A stretch of DNA of 64,000 nt from Paenibacillaceae bacterium (GCA_004134985.1 REGQ01000002.1:87137-151136); one strand, 5' to 3'. Shown: positions 10,341 through 18,322, numbered from the stretch's first letter. Notes: generated by a model from the sequence alone, not told the origin. Numbers and translations: made by a program.

Positions 10341-10913
10341 TCAGAACGATGAAATCAATTCGCGCAGTTCCGACAAAATGACAGCCTGATATCCGGTTCC
10401 CTCACCGTACCGGCGGCCCATTTCTGCATAAGCTGCTTGAAGATTTTCCTTGTAATCGGCTGCATCGCGATCCGTATTGGCCAGTTTAAATGCCGTCATC
10501 GCTTCCTGTACATGCGTAGGACGCGGTCCCCATTGCCCAAGCACGTGTCCGCCCGTGTCTGCCACAATGACGATTGGCACCGCTTCGCCGCCCATTGTCA
10601 AAAATTGCTGCATCGTGTCCTGATGCTCTTCTTTGATCAATACTTCCGTTGGTACACCGCTAATTTCGAGCGCACGGAAAACGACGGGAATATTTTTCAC
10701 TACATCGCCGCACCATTCCGCCATAAGGATAAGAACACGAAGATCATCGCGATTGTTAAGCGATTCAAAGAATTCTTTTTCCTCTTCATTCGGCCATTGA
10801 AAGTTATCATACAGCGACACAAAATTTTCTTTATTGCGTTCCATACCGTCTATAAATTGCTGTGGACTAATGCCCTTGTTCAACTTGTCGGCTACATTTT
10901 TGCTCACTGCCAT
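10341..10913 (-). CDS. Thioredoxin family protein (bacillithiol/YtpP-like clade uncertain)
   Basis: 190-residue cytoplasmic thioredoxin-like protein. The active-site region reads MAEWCGDVVKN, so only one cysteine of the usual CxxC pair is present (WCGDV type). The cis-proline context is GGEAVPIVIV. Because the second cysteine is missing, a classic dithiol reductase role is unlikely, and a monothiol or structural role is possible. AGAGGG touches the ATG at 10913; the GTG two codons later (10907) has better spacing and may be the true start. It is the first gene of a two-gene operon with the metallo-hydrolase. Confidence 0.8.
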   Translation of the reverse strand: MAVSKNVADKLNKGISPQQFIDGMERNKENFVSLYDNFQWPNEEEKEFFESLNNRDDLRVLILMAEWCGDVVKNIPVVFRALEISGVPTEVLIKEEHQDTMQQFLTMGGEAVPIVIVADTGGHVLGQWGPRPTHVQEAMTAFKLANTDRDAADYKENLQAAYAEMGRRYGEGTGYQAVILSELRELISSF

Positions 10914-11057
10914 CCCTCTTTTCCCATTATGATCCTACGATAGATATTGTACCAAACTTCCAGCCTTCCCCACAATGAGCCCGGCAATAATGACGATCTT
11001 CGGCATTTCTCCTCAGCCGCTTGGCGGCCTGTATTCTTCTTCCCGCCCCTTGACGGG

Positions 11058-11666
11058 CTACATCGTCTTCCCGCGGCTGCGCAAATATTTGATAATAAGA
11101 TAGATTACTGCCATCGCAATTGCCACCAAAATAGCGGGCTGTACATAAGGAGCGGCAATGTCGTCAATTTGCTCCCACTGCGCGCCCAATTTCATGCCAA
11201 GGTACACGAACAGAATAGACCATGGAATGACGGCGAGCGTCGTTAGCAGGGTGAATTTGCCGAGCGGCATCTTCGAAATGCCGGCCGGGATCGAGATGGC
11301 ATGGCGGATGACAGGAACAAACCGCGCAAAAAAAATCATGCCTGTCCCATACCGGTTAAACCATGTCTCCGAAACGTCCAGATGCTTGTTCGTAATATGG
11401 ATGTACTTCCCGTACTTTTCCAGAAATGGCCTGCCTCCGTACCTTCCAATCCAGTACACAAAAATTTGTGCCAGCGTGCCCCCGATCGTCCCGAATATCA
11501 CAGCTCCGACGAACGATATCTGCTTCTCAGCGACCAGAAACCCGCCGTAAGCAAGTACGATTTCACTTGGAATTACCTCGATCATCAAACCGAGCATAAT
11601 GCCGATTACGCCCAAACTTTGCACCCATTCAAACAGCGTGTGAAACAATTCCGAAATTCCACCCAT
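11058..11666 (-). CDS. DedA family membrane protein
   Basis: 202-residue DedA/SNARE-associated family protein with about five hydrophobic segments. The family hallmark is seen at FARFVPVIRHAISIPAGISKM, and the N-terminal part has the conserved acidic region EVIPSEIVLAYGGFLV. Members act in lipid-carrier translocation and membrane homeostasis; undecaprenyl-phosphate flipping is established for some and inferred here. The ATG at 11666 follows GGGACGGAG. It is transcribed away from the yidC region, and no clear terminator was found downstream. Confidence 0.9.
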   Translation of the reverse strand: MGGISELFHTLFEWVQSLGVIGIMLGLMIEVIPSEIVLAYGGFLVAEKQISFVGAVIFGTIGGTLAQIFVYWIGRYGGRPFLEKYGKYIHITNKHLDVSETWFNRYGTGMIFFARFVPVIRHAISIPAGISKMPLGKFTLLTTLAVIPWSILFVYLGMKLGAQWEQIDDIAAPYVQPAILVAIAMAVIYLIIKYLRSRGKTM

Positions 11667-11877
11667 TCTCCGTCCCTCGCTTTTCGGCTCATATCTTGAT
11701 GACTGACCATTTTCACTTATACACTATTCGGGCATGGGACAACTTATTCCTGCCGCAGACCGCTGATCATTTGAGAGATAGATTAAGGAAATCAACACGT
11801 CCAGACAGCATGCCATTTTGGACAAAATGGTTTTTGCAGCCAAACAGGCACAAGCAGTCGTAATCGGCGGATATTGC
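11667..11877. other. Intergenic between divergent dedA and the yidC leader
   Basis: No gene, RNA or repeat recognised in this stretch. It should hold the dedA promoter, but no clear pair of hexamers was found. Confidence 0.5.
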
Positions 11878-11886
11878 TGATATAAT
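11878..11886 (+). promoter_or_regulatory. Extended -10 element before the yidC leader ORF
   Basis: TGA-TATAAT is a consensus extended -10 element. The -35 region is weak. It lies about 62 bases upstream of the leader ORF start. Confidence 0.5.
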
Positions 11887-11947
11887 GCTTATCATAGAGT
11901 TAAAAATTTTTAATCATTCTTTGAACCGACAAGGAGGTGAGAATACA

Positions 11948-12292
11948 TTGTTCCAGCTTGAACTGCATGACGTCATGATGTATCTGTTTTCTATCAGTCT
12001 GCTTTACTCCTTTGCCCATGCCTTCGCTTCGTATTTGCATACGGGGGAGCATGCCTATAAGGAGCGGGAGCAGACCGTTAACCTGTTATGTACCGCAGTG
12101 CCACAGGTGCTCATACGCTCTATCCCGCTGCATCACTGGCTGGCCAGGAGGATCAAGCGGAAAGAATCGCCTGACGACGAAACCTCAGACTGTTATTCCT
12201 CGTTTGTTGCAAAACGCTCAAACAAACGAGGAGGATGTTTATGCAAAAGTTCAATGTGTTCCCTTCATCCAAATATAGCAAGCTCGCTTTAA
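11948..12292 (+). CDS. Short membrane leader protein, candidate MifM-like arrest sensor for YidC
   Basis: 114-residue ORF starting at TTG 11948, with a perfect AAGGAGG 10 bases upstream. Residues 8-30 are strongly hydrophobic (MMYLFSISLLYSFAHAFASYL), enough for one membrane segment. Residues 62-81 read HHWLARRIKRKESPDDETSD, a basic stretch with an RI pair followed by an acidic cluster. That resembles in kind, not by alignment, the RI...DEED arrest region of B. subtilis MifM, which controls yidC2. The ORF runs through the hairpin that hides the yidC ribosome site and stops 50 bases inside yidC in another frame. A ribosome paused near residues 76-81 would cover the left hairpin arm. Homology to MifM cannot be shown from this sequence alone. 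Confidence 0.6.
   Translation: MFQLELHDVMMYLFSISLLYSFAHAFASYLHTGEHAYKEREQTVNLLCTAVPQVLIRSIPLHHWLARRIKRKESPDDETSDCYSSFVAKRSNKRGGCLCKSSMCSLHPNIASSL
12197..12232 (+). promoter_or_regulatory. Hairpin sequestering the yidC Shine-Dalgarno sequence
   Basis: A perfect 12-bp stem pairs TCCTCGTTTGTT (12197-12208) with AACAAACGAGGA (12221-12232), with a 12-base loop. The right arm contains the first five bases of the yidC ribosome site GAGGAGG (12228-12234), so translation of yidC should be low unless the left arm is occupied or melted. Confidence 0.8.
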
Positions 12293-13065
12293 TCGGGCTA
12301 ATGCTGATCGGCTTGCTTCTAATAAGCGGCTGCGGCATGGCCAACGGTACGATAGACGGAGATACACCCGGGTTTTTCAATCATTATGTTATCTACCCTT
12401 TGTCTGCTACACTGCAGTACTTGGCAGATATACTGCATGACAGCTATGGCTTTGCGATAATTGCCATTACCCTGATTGTCCGCCTGCTGCTGCTGCCGCT
12501 AATGATGCGCCAGTATCGGTCACAGCATCAAATGAAAGCCAAGATGGCGGTTATGCAGCCTGAAATGAAGCAGCTCCAGGACAAGTACAAAGACAAAACA
12601 GATGTGGAATCCAAGCAGAAAATGCAGCAAGAGATGATGCAGCTTTACCAGAAGCATCAGGTTAATCCGCTCGCGATCGGGTGTCTGCCCATGCTTATCC
12701 AGATGCCGATTCTGATGGGACTGTACTCAGCCATCAGACTGACACCGGAGCTCGCTGACCAATCGTTTCTATGGTTTAAGCTTGGCTCGCCGGATATCGT
12801 ATTGCCAATTGTCGCCGCGCTCGTGTACTTTTTACAGTTCAAAGTATCGCAGACGGTAGATCCTAACGCCAATCCGGCCCAGCAGAAACAACTTGCCTTC
12901 TTGGGTTACTTGTCCCCGATTCTGATGGGCGTATTCGCCCTGACAGCACCGGCAGCCATCTCGCTGTACTGGGTGACCGGCGGAGTCTTCATGATTGCCC
13001 AATCGTATCTGGCCAAGAAAGTGTACACGACCAAGATGCCTGTCGCGCTCGGCGACAGCGCCTGA
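12241..13065 (+). CDS. yidC: YidC/Oxa1 family membrane insertase, lipoprotein type
   Basis: 274-residue membrane-protein insertase of the Gram-positive YidC (SpoIIIJ/YqjG) type. A lipoprotein signal ends LLISGC with the lipid cysteine at residue 31. The core has about five membrane segments, the cytoplasmic coiled-coil hairpin with MAVMQPEMKQLQDKYK, and the conserved IQMPILMGLY and YWVTGGVF segments. ATG 12241 is chosen over an in-frame TTG-type codon two positions earlier because GAGGAGG lies 6 bases before it. That ribosome site is paired in a hairpin and overlapped by the leader ORF, so expression is probably controlled at translation. A terminator follows. Confidence 0.93.
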   Translation: MQKFNVFPSSKYSKLALIGLMLIGLLLISGCGMANGTIDGDTPGFFNHYVIYPLSATLQYLADILHDSYGFAIIAITLIVRLLLLPLMMRQYRSQHQMKAKMAVMQPEMKQLQDKYKDKTDVESKQKMQQEMMQLYQKHQVNPLAIGCLPMLIQMPILMGLYSAIRLTPELADQSFLWFKLGSPDIVLPIVAALVYFLQFKVSQTVDPNANPAQQKQLAFLGYLSPILMGVFALTAPAAISLYWVTGGVFMIAQSYLAKKVYTTKMPVALGDSA

Positions 13066-13073
13066 TCGGACCC

Positions 13074-13119
13074 AGCTCCCATCACACCAGGACACTGCGT
13101 GTGGTGGGAGCTTTATTTG
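13074..13119 (+). terminator. Terminator of yidC
   Basis: 14-bp stem AGCTCCCATCACAC with GTGTGGTGGGAGCT (one wobble), an 11-base loop and TTTATTT, 8 bases after the stop codon. Confidence 0.88.
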
Positions 13120-13189
13120 GCTGGGGCGATGAACAATGTGCGGGGCCGCAGCGACTGGTTCGAAGCAGGACAACGTGGGCCGCAGGGAG

Positions 13190-13400
13190 CCACTTTCGTC
13201 CGAGGCCGGACATGGCGTGCGGCGGCGGGATGCATTCGCTCCGGAGCCGGACATGGCGTGCGGCGGCGGGATGCATTCGCTCCGGGGCCGGGCATGGCGC
13301 CCGGCGGCGGGATGCATTCGCTACGAGGCCAGTCAAGGCACACGGCGGCGGGATGCATTCGCTCCGGGGCCGGACAAGGCACGCGGCGGGGGCACGCATC
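13190..13400. repeat. GC-rich 41-bp minisatellite, about 5 copies
   Basis: GATGCATTCGCT recurs at 13229, 13270, 13311 and 13352, exactly 41 bp apart, embedded in units rich in GGCGGCGG and GGCCGGACATGG. 41 is not a multiple of three and no ribosome site precedes it. The frames open on both strands are therefore by-products of composition, not genes. Confidence 0.85.
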
Positions 13401-13461
13401 GGTCCCTGGCCAGGCAATGTGGGTGACGGTGGCCGCACTGGCCCCCTTGCCCCCCCTTGCC

Positions 13462-13638
13462 GGACACACGTTCCGCTATTTGCCCGAAAATGCCCTAAAC
13501 GAGACTTTCACGGCCACACGTTCCGCTATTGATAGAAAACCCCCTAATTTTACACGCTTTTTGATCAAATAGAGGATCTGGTGTCCGCCAAAATCAAAAT
13601 TTCCTCATTTTTAGCGAAATAACGGAACCTCTGTCCGC
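13462..13638. repeat. Cluster of four GTTCCGCTATTT-type intergenic repeats in both orientations
   Basis: Copies at 13462-13481 and 13511-13530 read plus-ward (GGACACACGTTCCGCTATTT form). Copies at 13568-13588 and 13617-13638 are inverted (complement GCGGACAGAGGTTCCGTTATTT). The stretch between them is AT-rich with no gene. It resembles an interspersed repeat seen in Paenibacillus intergenic regions, from memory and not checked. Confidence 0.6.
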
Positions 13639-13720
13639 ATACAAACATAGCAGTCATAACAAGAACGTTCTCCAGGATCAGGAATAACAACTACGCATAG
13701 AAAAAACGACTTTATCATAC

Positions 13721-13812
13721 GGCAGTCAGGAGCGTGGAAGCGAGGGATCGGCTCCGCTCGCCTGGCTGACCTATAAGAGCCCTATCTTGTTAACAAGATG
13801 AGGGCTCTTTGG
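13721..13812 (+). ncRNA. Candidate small structured RNA ending in a strong terminator
   Basis: A CAGTCAGG/CCTGGCTG stem (13723-13730 with 13761-13768) encloses further GC pairing. It is followed by a terminator hairpin at 13775-13809 (AAGAGCCCTATCTTG with CAAGATGAGGGCTCTT) and CTTT. No plus-strand gene lies between the yidC terminator and this point. It could be a free sRNA or a leader that terminates before the cupredoxin gene. No known riboswitch class recognised. Confidence 0.45.
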
Positions 13813-13921
13813 CGGTTTGTATGTAAAGAATGAGGACACATTGGACGTGCTAGTCATGCACTGACAAGCTGCTGCATACATTCAGGTATACAAGCCATTT
13901 TATAAAAAGAGGTGTTGACTA

Positions 13922-14368
13922 ATGTCTAAAGTATTCGTCATCAACAAAAAACAAATTCGCCTCGTTGCCATTGTCGCTCTGGTAGTCATCGCTGCAGCCG
14001 TCTATCTGCGCTGGAATCAAACCAATGCCGCTCAAACGATGGCAGGCTCGCCCCATGTGTTTACGATGGTGACCGGCGAGTTCAAGACAACGAATGAAAA
14101 CGGACAAAAACTTGAGCTGTACACCTGGCATCCGGGAACGATCGTTGTGCCGCGCGGAGAGCCAGTGCAGCTCAACATTATCGGCTTCAACGGGGACTCG
14201 CATCCTTTTGTCATCGAGGGGCTGAATATTAAAGGTACCGTGAAAAAAGGCGAAACAACGACCGTCAACTTTACAGCCGATCACCCCGGCACTTATCCGA
14301 TTCTCTGCCTGACCCATCAGGAACCCAAGCAAAAAGGACCGATGGTCGGATATTTGATCGTGCAATAA
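13922..14368 (+). CDS. Membrane-anchored cupredoxin domain protein
   Basis: 148 residues with one N-terminal membrane anchor (about 11-30, VAIVALVVIAAAVYL) and an extracytoplasmic cupredoxin beta-sandwich. Copper ligand candidates are His in GDSHPF (about residue 97) and Cys, His and Met in CLTHQEPKQKGPM (about 124-136), the order expected for a type 1 or CuA-like site. The likely role is copper binding or electron transfer at the outer face of the membrane. ATG 13922 follows GAGGTG. The next gene starts 50 bases downstream and may be co-transcribed, since the first terminator comes after it. Confidence 0.85.
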   Translation: MSKVFVINKKQIRLVAIVALVVIAAAVYLRWNQTNAAQTMAGSPHVFTMVTGEFKTTNENGQKLELYTWHPGTIVVPRGEPVQLNIIGFNGDSHPFVIEGLNIKGTVKKGETTTVNFTADHPGTYPILCLTHQEPKQKGPMVGYLIVQ

Positions 14369-14418
14369 TAATCGTGTCCTTCCTTTCATCTGGCGCATAT
14401 CTATGTAGATGAGGGGGA

Positions 14419-14745
14419 GTGATCCACATTCGCATTAATCCAGCCCATGAAAAACATCAGTCCGACTATCCGACTGCACGCAAAATAAGGCGCGCCTGCA
14501 GCAACGAGCTTTACCGCACGATCAAACGCCTCAAACAACCGATCTTGCCGAATAAAGTGGCAGAAGCGGAAAAAATCTACTATCGGAAGGTCATTCTGAA
14601 TTTGCAATGGATTCATGAAAATCACAGCAACCGCAAATTATTGTCCGATTGGTGGGAGGAAAACGTCAGTGAAGAAATCGCCGCGTTATGGGAGGTCGAC
14701 CGCACCCGCCTGTGCGATGCGTTTCGAAATGCTTTTGGAGGGTGA
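14419..14745 (+). CDS. Conserved hypothetical basic protein
   Basis: 108 residues starting at GTG 14419 just after GAGGGGGA. It is rich in Lys, Arg and aromatic residues (YPTARKIRRACSNELYRTIKR, LLSDWWEENVSEEIAALW), predicted helical and soluble, with no signal peptide. It resembles short proteins found in Paenibacillus genomes without assigned function. I recognise no domain. It probably shares a transcript with the cupredoxin gene and ends at the terminator that overlaps its stop codon. Confidence 0.7.
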   Translation: MIHIRINPAHEKHQSDYPTARKIRRACSNELYRTIKRLKQPILPNKVAEAEKIYYRKVILNLQWIHENHSNRKLLSDWWEENVSEEIAALWEVDRTRLCDAFRNAFGG

Positions 14746-14773
14746 AGCGCCGCATGCTGCGGCGCTTGTTTTT
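14745..14773 (+). terminator. Terminator after the cupredoxin/hypothetical pair
   Basis: Perfect 10-bp stem AAGCGCCGCA/TGCGGCGCTT with a 3-base loop followed by GTTTTT. It also separates the convergent gene at 14778. Confidence 0.88.
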
Positions 14774-14777
14774 ATCG

Positions 14778-15143
14778 CTAGCCGATAACCGCGAACACTT
14801 CAATACCGGCGGGGAGAGTGCGTTCGCGGAATTCGATGCCGGATGAACTAAAGATACGGATACGGAACACACTGTTTGTCAATGTTGGCACATTGCTGAA
14901 CCTTACGACACCAAAACTGTCAAATGAAGCGGACTGCACGAGCACATTTCCGCGAAATAAACTGGCGAAGAAACCGGTAGTATTGAATGGAACGCCATTG
15001 GATTGCACCCATACGACATTCAGTCGGTTGAAGGTTGGTTCAGTAAGCAGCGCGGCCTGAACGGGCCGAACTTTTTTTAGCGCCTTTCCGTAACGTCCAT
15101 AACGTCTGTCTCTCAACGGCGGTCTTTTGCGAACTGTTCCCAT
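14778..15143 (-). CDS. Hypothetical protein with basic N-terminus and beta-rich body
   Basis: 121 residues from ATG 15143, with GGAGGAGA 6 bases upstream. The first 30 residues are very basic (TVRKRPPLRDRRYGRYGKALKK). The rest alternates hydrophobic and polar residues like a beta-sandwich (VVWVQSNGVPFNTTGFFASLF, FRIRIFSSSGIEF). No signal peptide or catalytic motif was seen. A structural or spore-surface role is possible but unsupported. It stands alone, convergent with the preceding pair. Confidence 0.6.
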   Translation of the reverse strand: MGTVRKRPPLRDRRYGRYGKALKKVRPVQAALLTEPTFNRLNVVWVQSNGVPFNTTGFFASLFRGNVLVQSASFDSFGVVRFSNVPTLTNSVFRIRIFSSSGIEFRERTLPAGIEVFAVIG

Positions 15144-15349
15144 GTGTCGTCTCCTCCAGGTGTTTTTTATATACAATATGTCCCCGGAACGAATGACGAA
15201 TGGACAAAATAGCCCGTAGATTCGCTGATTTGCCGACACAATCCCCGCTGTTCGCCGCCCTCCCGCTTCTGCTGTTCATTCTCAAATTGTTTCATACTAT
15301 GCCACTCACCGTCATGCAGCGCTGCAGCGCGTGCTCGCCACAAAAACGA

Positions 15350-17695
15350 TTATTTTCCGAGCACCATCCGGCAAGTTTCCGCGGCCGCTTCCGCCGTTTC
15401 AACCATTTCGAAACGTCGCCCATTCGCCAGATGCGGCAGCGCGTCCATTTCCGCCACCAGCGCCGCATAGGCGCTGTACAAAGAGAGCGCCCCCTCGGCA
15501 GCGAGCCGCGCCTCGGGCTCGCGCCCCTGCTTGCGCAAATCCAGCGCAAGCTGCGCGAGCAACTCCACCGCCTCCGACTGCTTCGCCTTGTCGAAGCGGT
15601 CAAGCTGCAGCGCCTGCCGCATATGCGTCAGCGCTGGCCGCACATTGCCGAACTCGGCAAACAGCTTGCCGAGTTCCCAGTTCAGCGGCGCGGACTGCGG
15701 CTCATAGCGCAGTCCCGCCGCCAGCAGCGCTGCACGTTCCGATAGCGGAACGTGAGGCGCCAGCTCCAGACGAATCCGGGTCCAATACGGATTCGTCTGG
15801 AGCGTCGCGCGCAGCGCGGCTGTTCGCGCGGCGGCGGTGTCTGCCGCGCCGGCGACGGCGCGCGCCATGTACGCGCGCTCCAGCCGCAGGCTGGCAAGCC
15901 CTGCTGCGGCGAACAGCAGCAGCGCAAGCGCCGCAGTTGCGGCGCGAGTGAGCCGCCGCGGGCGCATGGCGCCGCGGGGCGCCTTGTGGGACACGCGGCG
16001 GGCAGGGACGCGGGGCGGGTCAGACGTCCTCGGCTCATCTGACAACTTCGCCTGATTCTGCGATTCGCCCTCACTCCTCTGCTCGTCACCAGCCATTGTT
16101 TGCGAATGTTCTTCACCAGCAGCGCGCTTTTCGTGCATCTGCCCATTTCGACTTAATTGTCTCTCGCTCCTATGTGGCCGCCATTCATCCCGATCCGAAT
16201 TCCCTATCGCGCTTAACCCTCGCACACTTAACCATTTGCGCTCAAACAACCGCTCACGCTCACCGCTTGTGCCCGCTTGTAAACGATAGCCGCCCAGTCC
16301 TCCATAGGCGCCGACGAAGGTTATTAGCAGCAGCCAATAGAATGCATAGGACATGTCAAAATCAATAAAGGCATGCATGAGCAGAACGGCCATCGGAACA
16401 AGGCCAACACGGCCGCCCTTCCACACGCGCAGCACCCACATTAACAATAGTACGCATAAAACAACCGTTCCTGCCAAGCCCAAGTTAAGCAGCATATCCA
16501 AATAACCGTTATGTACCTCGCTGCCTACATAGGGCTGCTGCTGAATGCGGTGAAACTGCATCCGCCATGCGTCGCCGCCTCTGCCCCACCATGGCGCTTC
16601 CCCTGCAAGACGCCAGGCATCAGTATAAAATAACTGTCTCGCTGTTGCTGTTTCATATTGCCCGTCCCCCACTCGCCCTTGAACGACTAACGGCATTAGA
16701 AGCAAAGCTGCGAACCCGCTCATAAGCAAACCGATTACAATGCCATAAAACTTCTGGAAGATGGGGTAAGCTTTATATGCCAAATAACTAACAACGAGTG
16801 CGATCAAACCGCCGCAAACCACCAAAAAGATGAGCAATAGCGAACTGGCCGAAACCGGTGTCTGGCCGCTCACTTCGCTTCCCGCATGTACCGTGAGACG
16901 ATAGAGGAGCGGTGCCACACTTCCTGTAACACCAGAGAATAGCAGCCATGCCACACGATCTCGGCCGCGCAGCAGTGCAAGCGCAAGCAACCAGCCTGCC
17001 GCCGCCGATACCCATGCACCACGCGATTCCGTAAGCAGCAGCACCAGCAAACACGGCGCAGCAAGCAGCGCCGCCGGGAGAAAGACAGCGATCCGCCTCG
17101 CTTCCGTGAGCAGCAGGATCAGCCACAGCAGCAGCGCTGCAATCGCCGCCCCATACATATTCGGATACTGAAAAAATCCGCCCAGTCTGGCGCCCACCGC
17201 TGTCAACTGCGGGTCGCTTGACACCATCACAAACTGAGGAAAGGACAGCCATCCAAACCAGCCTGCAATACCGGAAACGATGAGGTAAGCTGCCGTAGCA
17301 TACAATCCGATTTGGACTGCCACTACCCCTTCCTTCACCTTGAGCAGCAGTGACAGCAGCAGCGCATACGCCCCATAGCCAGCAAAACGAATCATATGTT
17401 CAAGCGTCCCCATCACAGAAACCGGTTCTGTCCACCACAGATGAAGGAGATAAAGAACCGCCACCAAGAGCATTGCCCAGCTAGTGCGCTCAACTGGCCA
17501 ATTGAGTCCTGTATGCACATCGCTGCGCAGCAGGCGAACAAGCAGCACCGCTTCCACCACAGCTCCAAGCAAACAGAGGACGATGGCAAACCGGTAGTAT
17601 GAACTGTCAAAAAACATACCGTTGCGGTAAGCGCAGTACATCAGCGTCACACCAATGAGCGCTGCCATGCAGCCAGTTCGGATTACGGACAACAC
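15350..17695 (-). CDS. O-antigen ligase/polymerase-like membrane protein with C-terminal TPR-like region
   Basis: About 781 residues. Residues 1 to about 490 hold ten or more membrane segments with the Wzy_C-type loop (LTESRGAWVSAAAGW, then GRGGDAWRMQFH...SEVHNGYLDMLLNLG), the signature of O-antigen ligases and polymerases. A basic Arg/Lys/Ser-rich cytoplasmic linker follows (about 500-590), then another membrane helix, then a helical TPR-like tail ending in the last 180 residues. The likely role is polymerising or ligating a lipid-linked surface polysaccharide. AAGGAGG is followed by GTG at 17695 (5-base gap) and TTG at 17692 (8-base gap); either may start. The C-terminal third is much more GC-rich than the N-terminal part. 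An 8-bp tandem repeat lies upstream. Confidence 0.82.
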   Translation of the reverse strand: MLSVIRTGCMAALIGVTLMYCAYRNGMFFDSSYYRFAIVLCLLGAVVEAVLLVRLLRSDVHTGLNWPVERTSWAMLLVAVLYLLHLWWTEPVSVMGTLEHMIRFAGYGAYALLLSLLLKVKEGVVAVQIGLYATAAYLIVSGIAGWFGWLSFPQFVMVSSDPQLTAVGARLGGFFQYPNMYGAAIAALLLWLILLLTEARRIAVFLPAALLAAPCLLVLLLTESRGAWVSAAAGWLLALALLRGRDRVAWLLFSGVTGSVAPLLYRLTVHAGSEVSGQTPVSASSLLLIFLVVCGGLIALVVSYLAYKAYPIFQKFYGIVIGLLMSGFAALLLMPLVVQGRVGDGQYETATARQLFYTDAWRLAGEAPWWGRGGDAWRMQFHRIQQQPYVGSEVHNGYLDMLLNLGLAGTVVLCVLLLMWVLRVWKGGRVGLVPMAVLLMHAFIDFDMSYAFYWLLLITFVGAYGGLGGYRLQAGTSGERERLFERKWLSVRGLSAIGNSDRDEWRPHRSERQLSRNGQMHEKRAAGEEHSQTMAGDEQRSEGESQNQAKLSDEPRTSDPPRVPARRVSHKAPRGAMRPRRLTRAATAALALLLFAAAGLASLRLERAYMARAVAGAADTAAARTAALRATLQTNPYWTRIRLELAPHVPLSERAALLAAGLRYEPQSAPLNWELGKLFAEFGNVRPALTHMRQALQLDRFDKAKQSEAVELLAQLALDLRKQGREPEARLAAEGALSLYSAYAALVAEMDALPHLANGRRFEMVETAEAAAETCRMVLGK

Positions 17696-17746
17696 CTTCA
17701 CCTCCTTTACAATTGCGATGGAGCAAACCAGACAACTGCCCAACTG

Positions 17747-17786
17747 CTCTTATACTCTTATACTCTTATGCTCTTACGCTCTTACC
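17747..17786. repeat. Five 8-bp tandem repeats upstream of the polysaccharide ligase gene
   Basis: CTCTTATA, CTCTTATA, CTCTTATG, CTCTTACG, CTCTTACC in direct succession, 50-90 bases before the start codon. Read on the minus strand the units give TATAAGAG, which can supply -10-like hexamers. Confidence 0.85.
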
Positions 17787-17996
17787 TATTAAGCCCCCTA
17801 ATCAGATTGGAGAGTATCGAGGAAGTTAATGTACGTTAAGGTGCTTTCTATTTCGTGGGGATCTTACGCTAACGCTTGCCACAGAGCGCTTATTCCCCCC
17901 ATGGACGGAAAAAAATCGTGCGATTTTCTATAAATAACGTGGCTCAGTTTCCTTACAATAATTATGGGGTTGGATTTCCCTAAATAAGTATGATCT

Positions 17997-18263
17997 CATA
18001 TTAGCACACGAGCATTGCAAGATAAAATGCACGCATACGGCACCACTGCGGGAATTAGCGGCGTTCGAGTCTCCCCTCATACGTTTCGGCATACGATGGC
18101 CAAGTTTTACATTCTGAACGGCGGCGATCCGTTTACTCTTCGGCACATCCTGGGATATGCTTCTCTCAAAATGGTCGACTACTACGTAGAATTATTCAGC
18201 AGCGATATCAAGCAACAGCATAAAAGGTTTAGTCCCGTAGAGAATATGAAACGAATTCTTTAA
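17997..18263 (+). pseudogene. C-terminal remnant of a tyrosine recombinase/integrase
   Basis: Coding similarity runs from about 17997 (HISTRALQDK) to the stop at 18261-18263. It covers the catalytic box HTFRHTMA (HxxR), LGYASLKM, where the second His of the catalytic site is Tyr, and the nucleophile in VDYYVELFS. The tail IKQQHKRFSPVENM is typical of Firmicute phage-type integrases. The N-terminal two thirds are missing, a stop lies just upstream in frame at 17991, and there is no ribosome site. It marks a lost mobile element. Confidence 0.75.
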
Positions 18264-18322
18264 AAATAGTGAGCAGGCTTTCCATATACAAATAACCTGT
18301 TCTTATTGATTTGAAGTGCGTA

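Noticed and set aside
13082..13572. Several overlapping 90-160-codon frames on both strands
   Set aside because: All are produced by the 41-bp repeat, which keeps frames open through its composition; none has a ribosome site.
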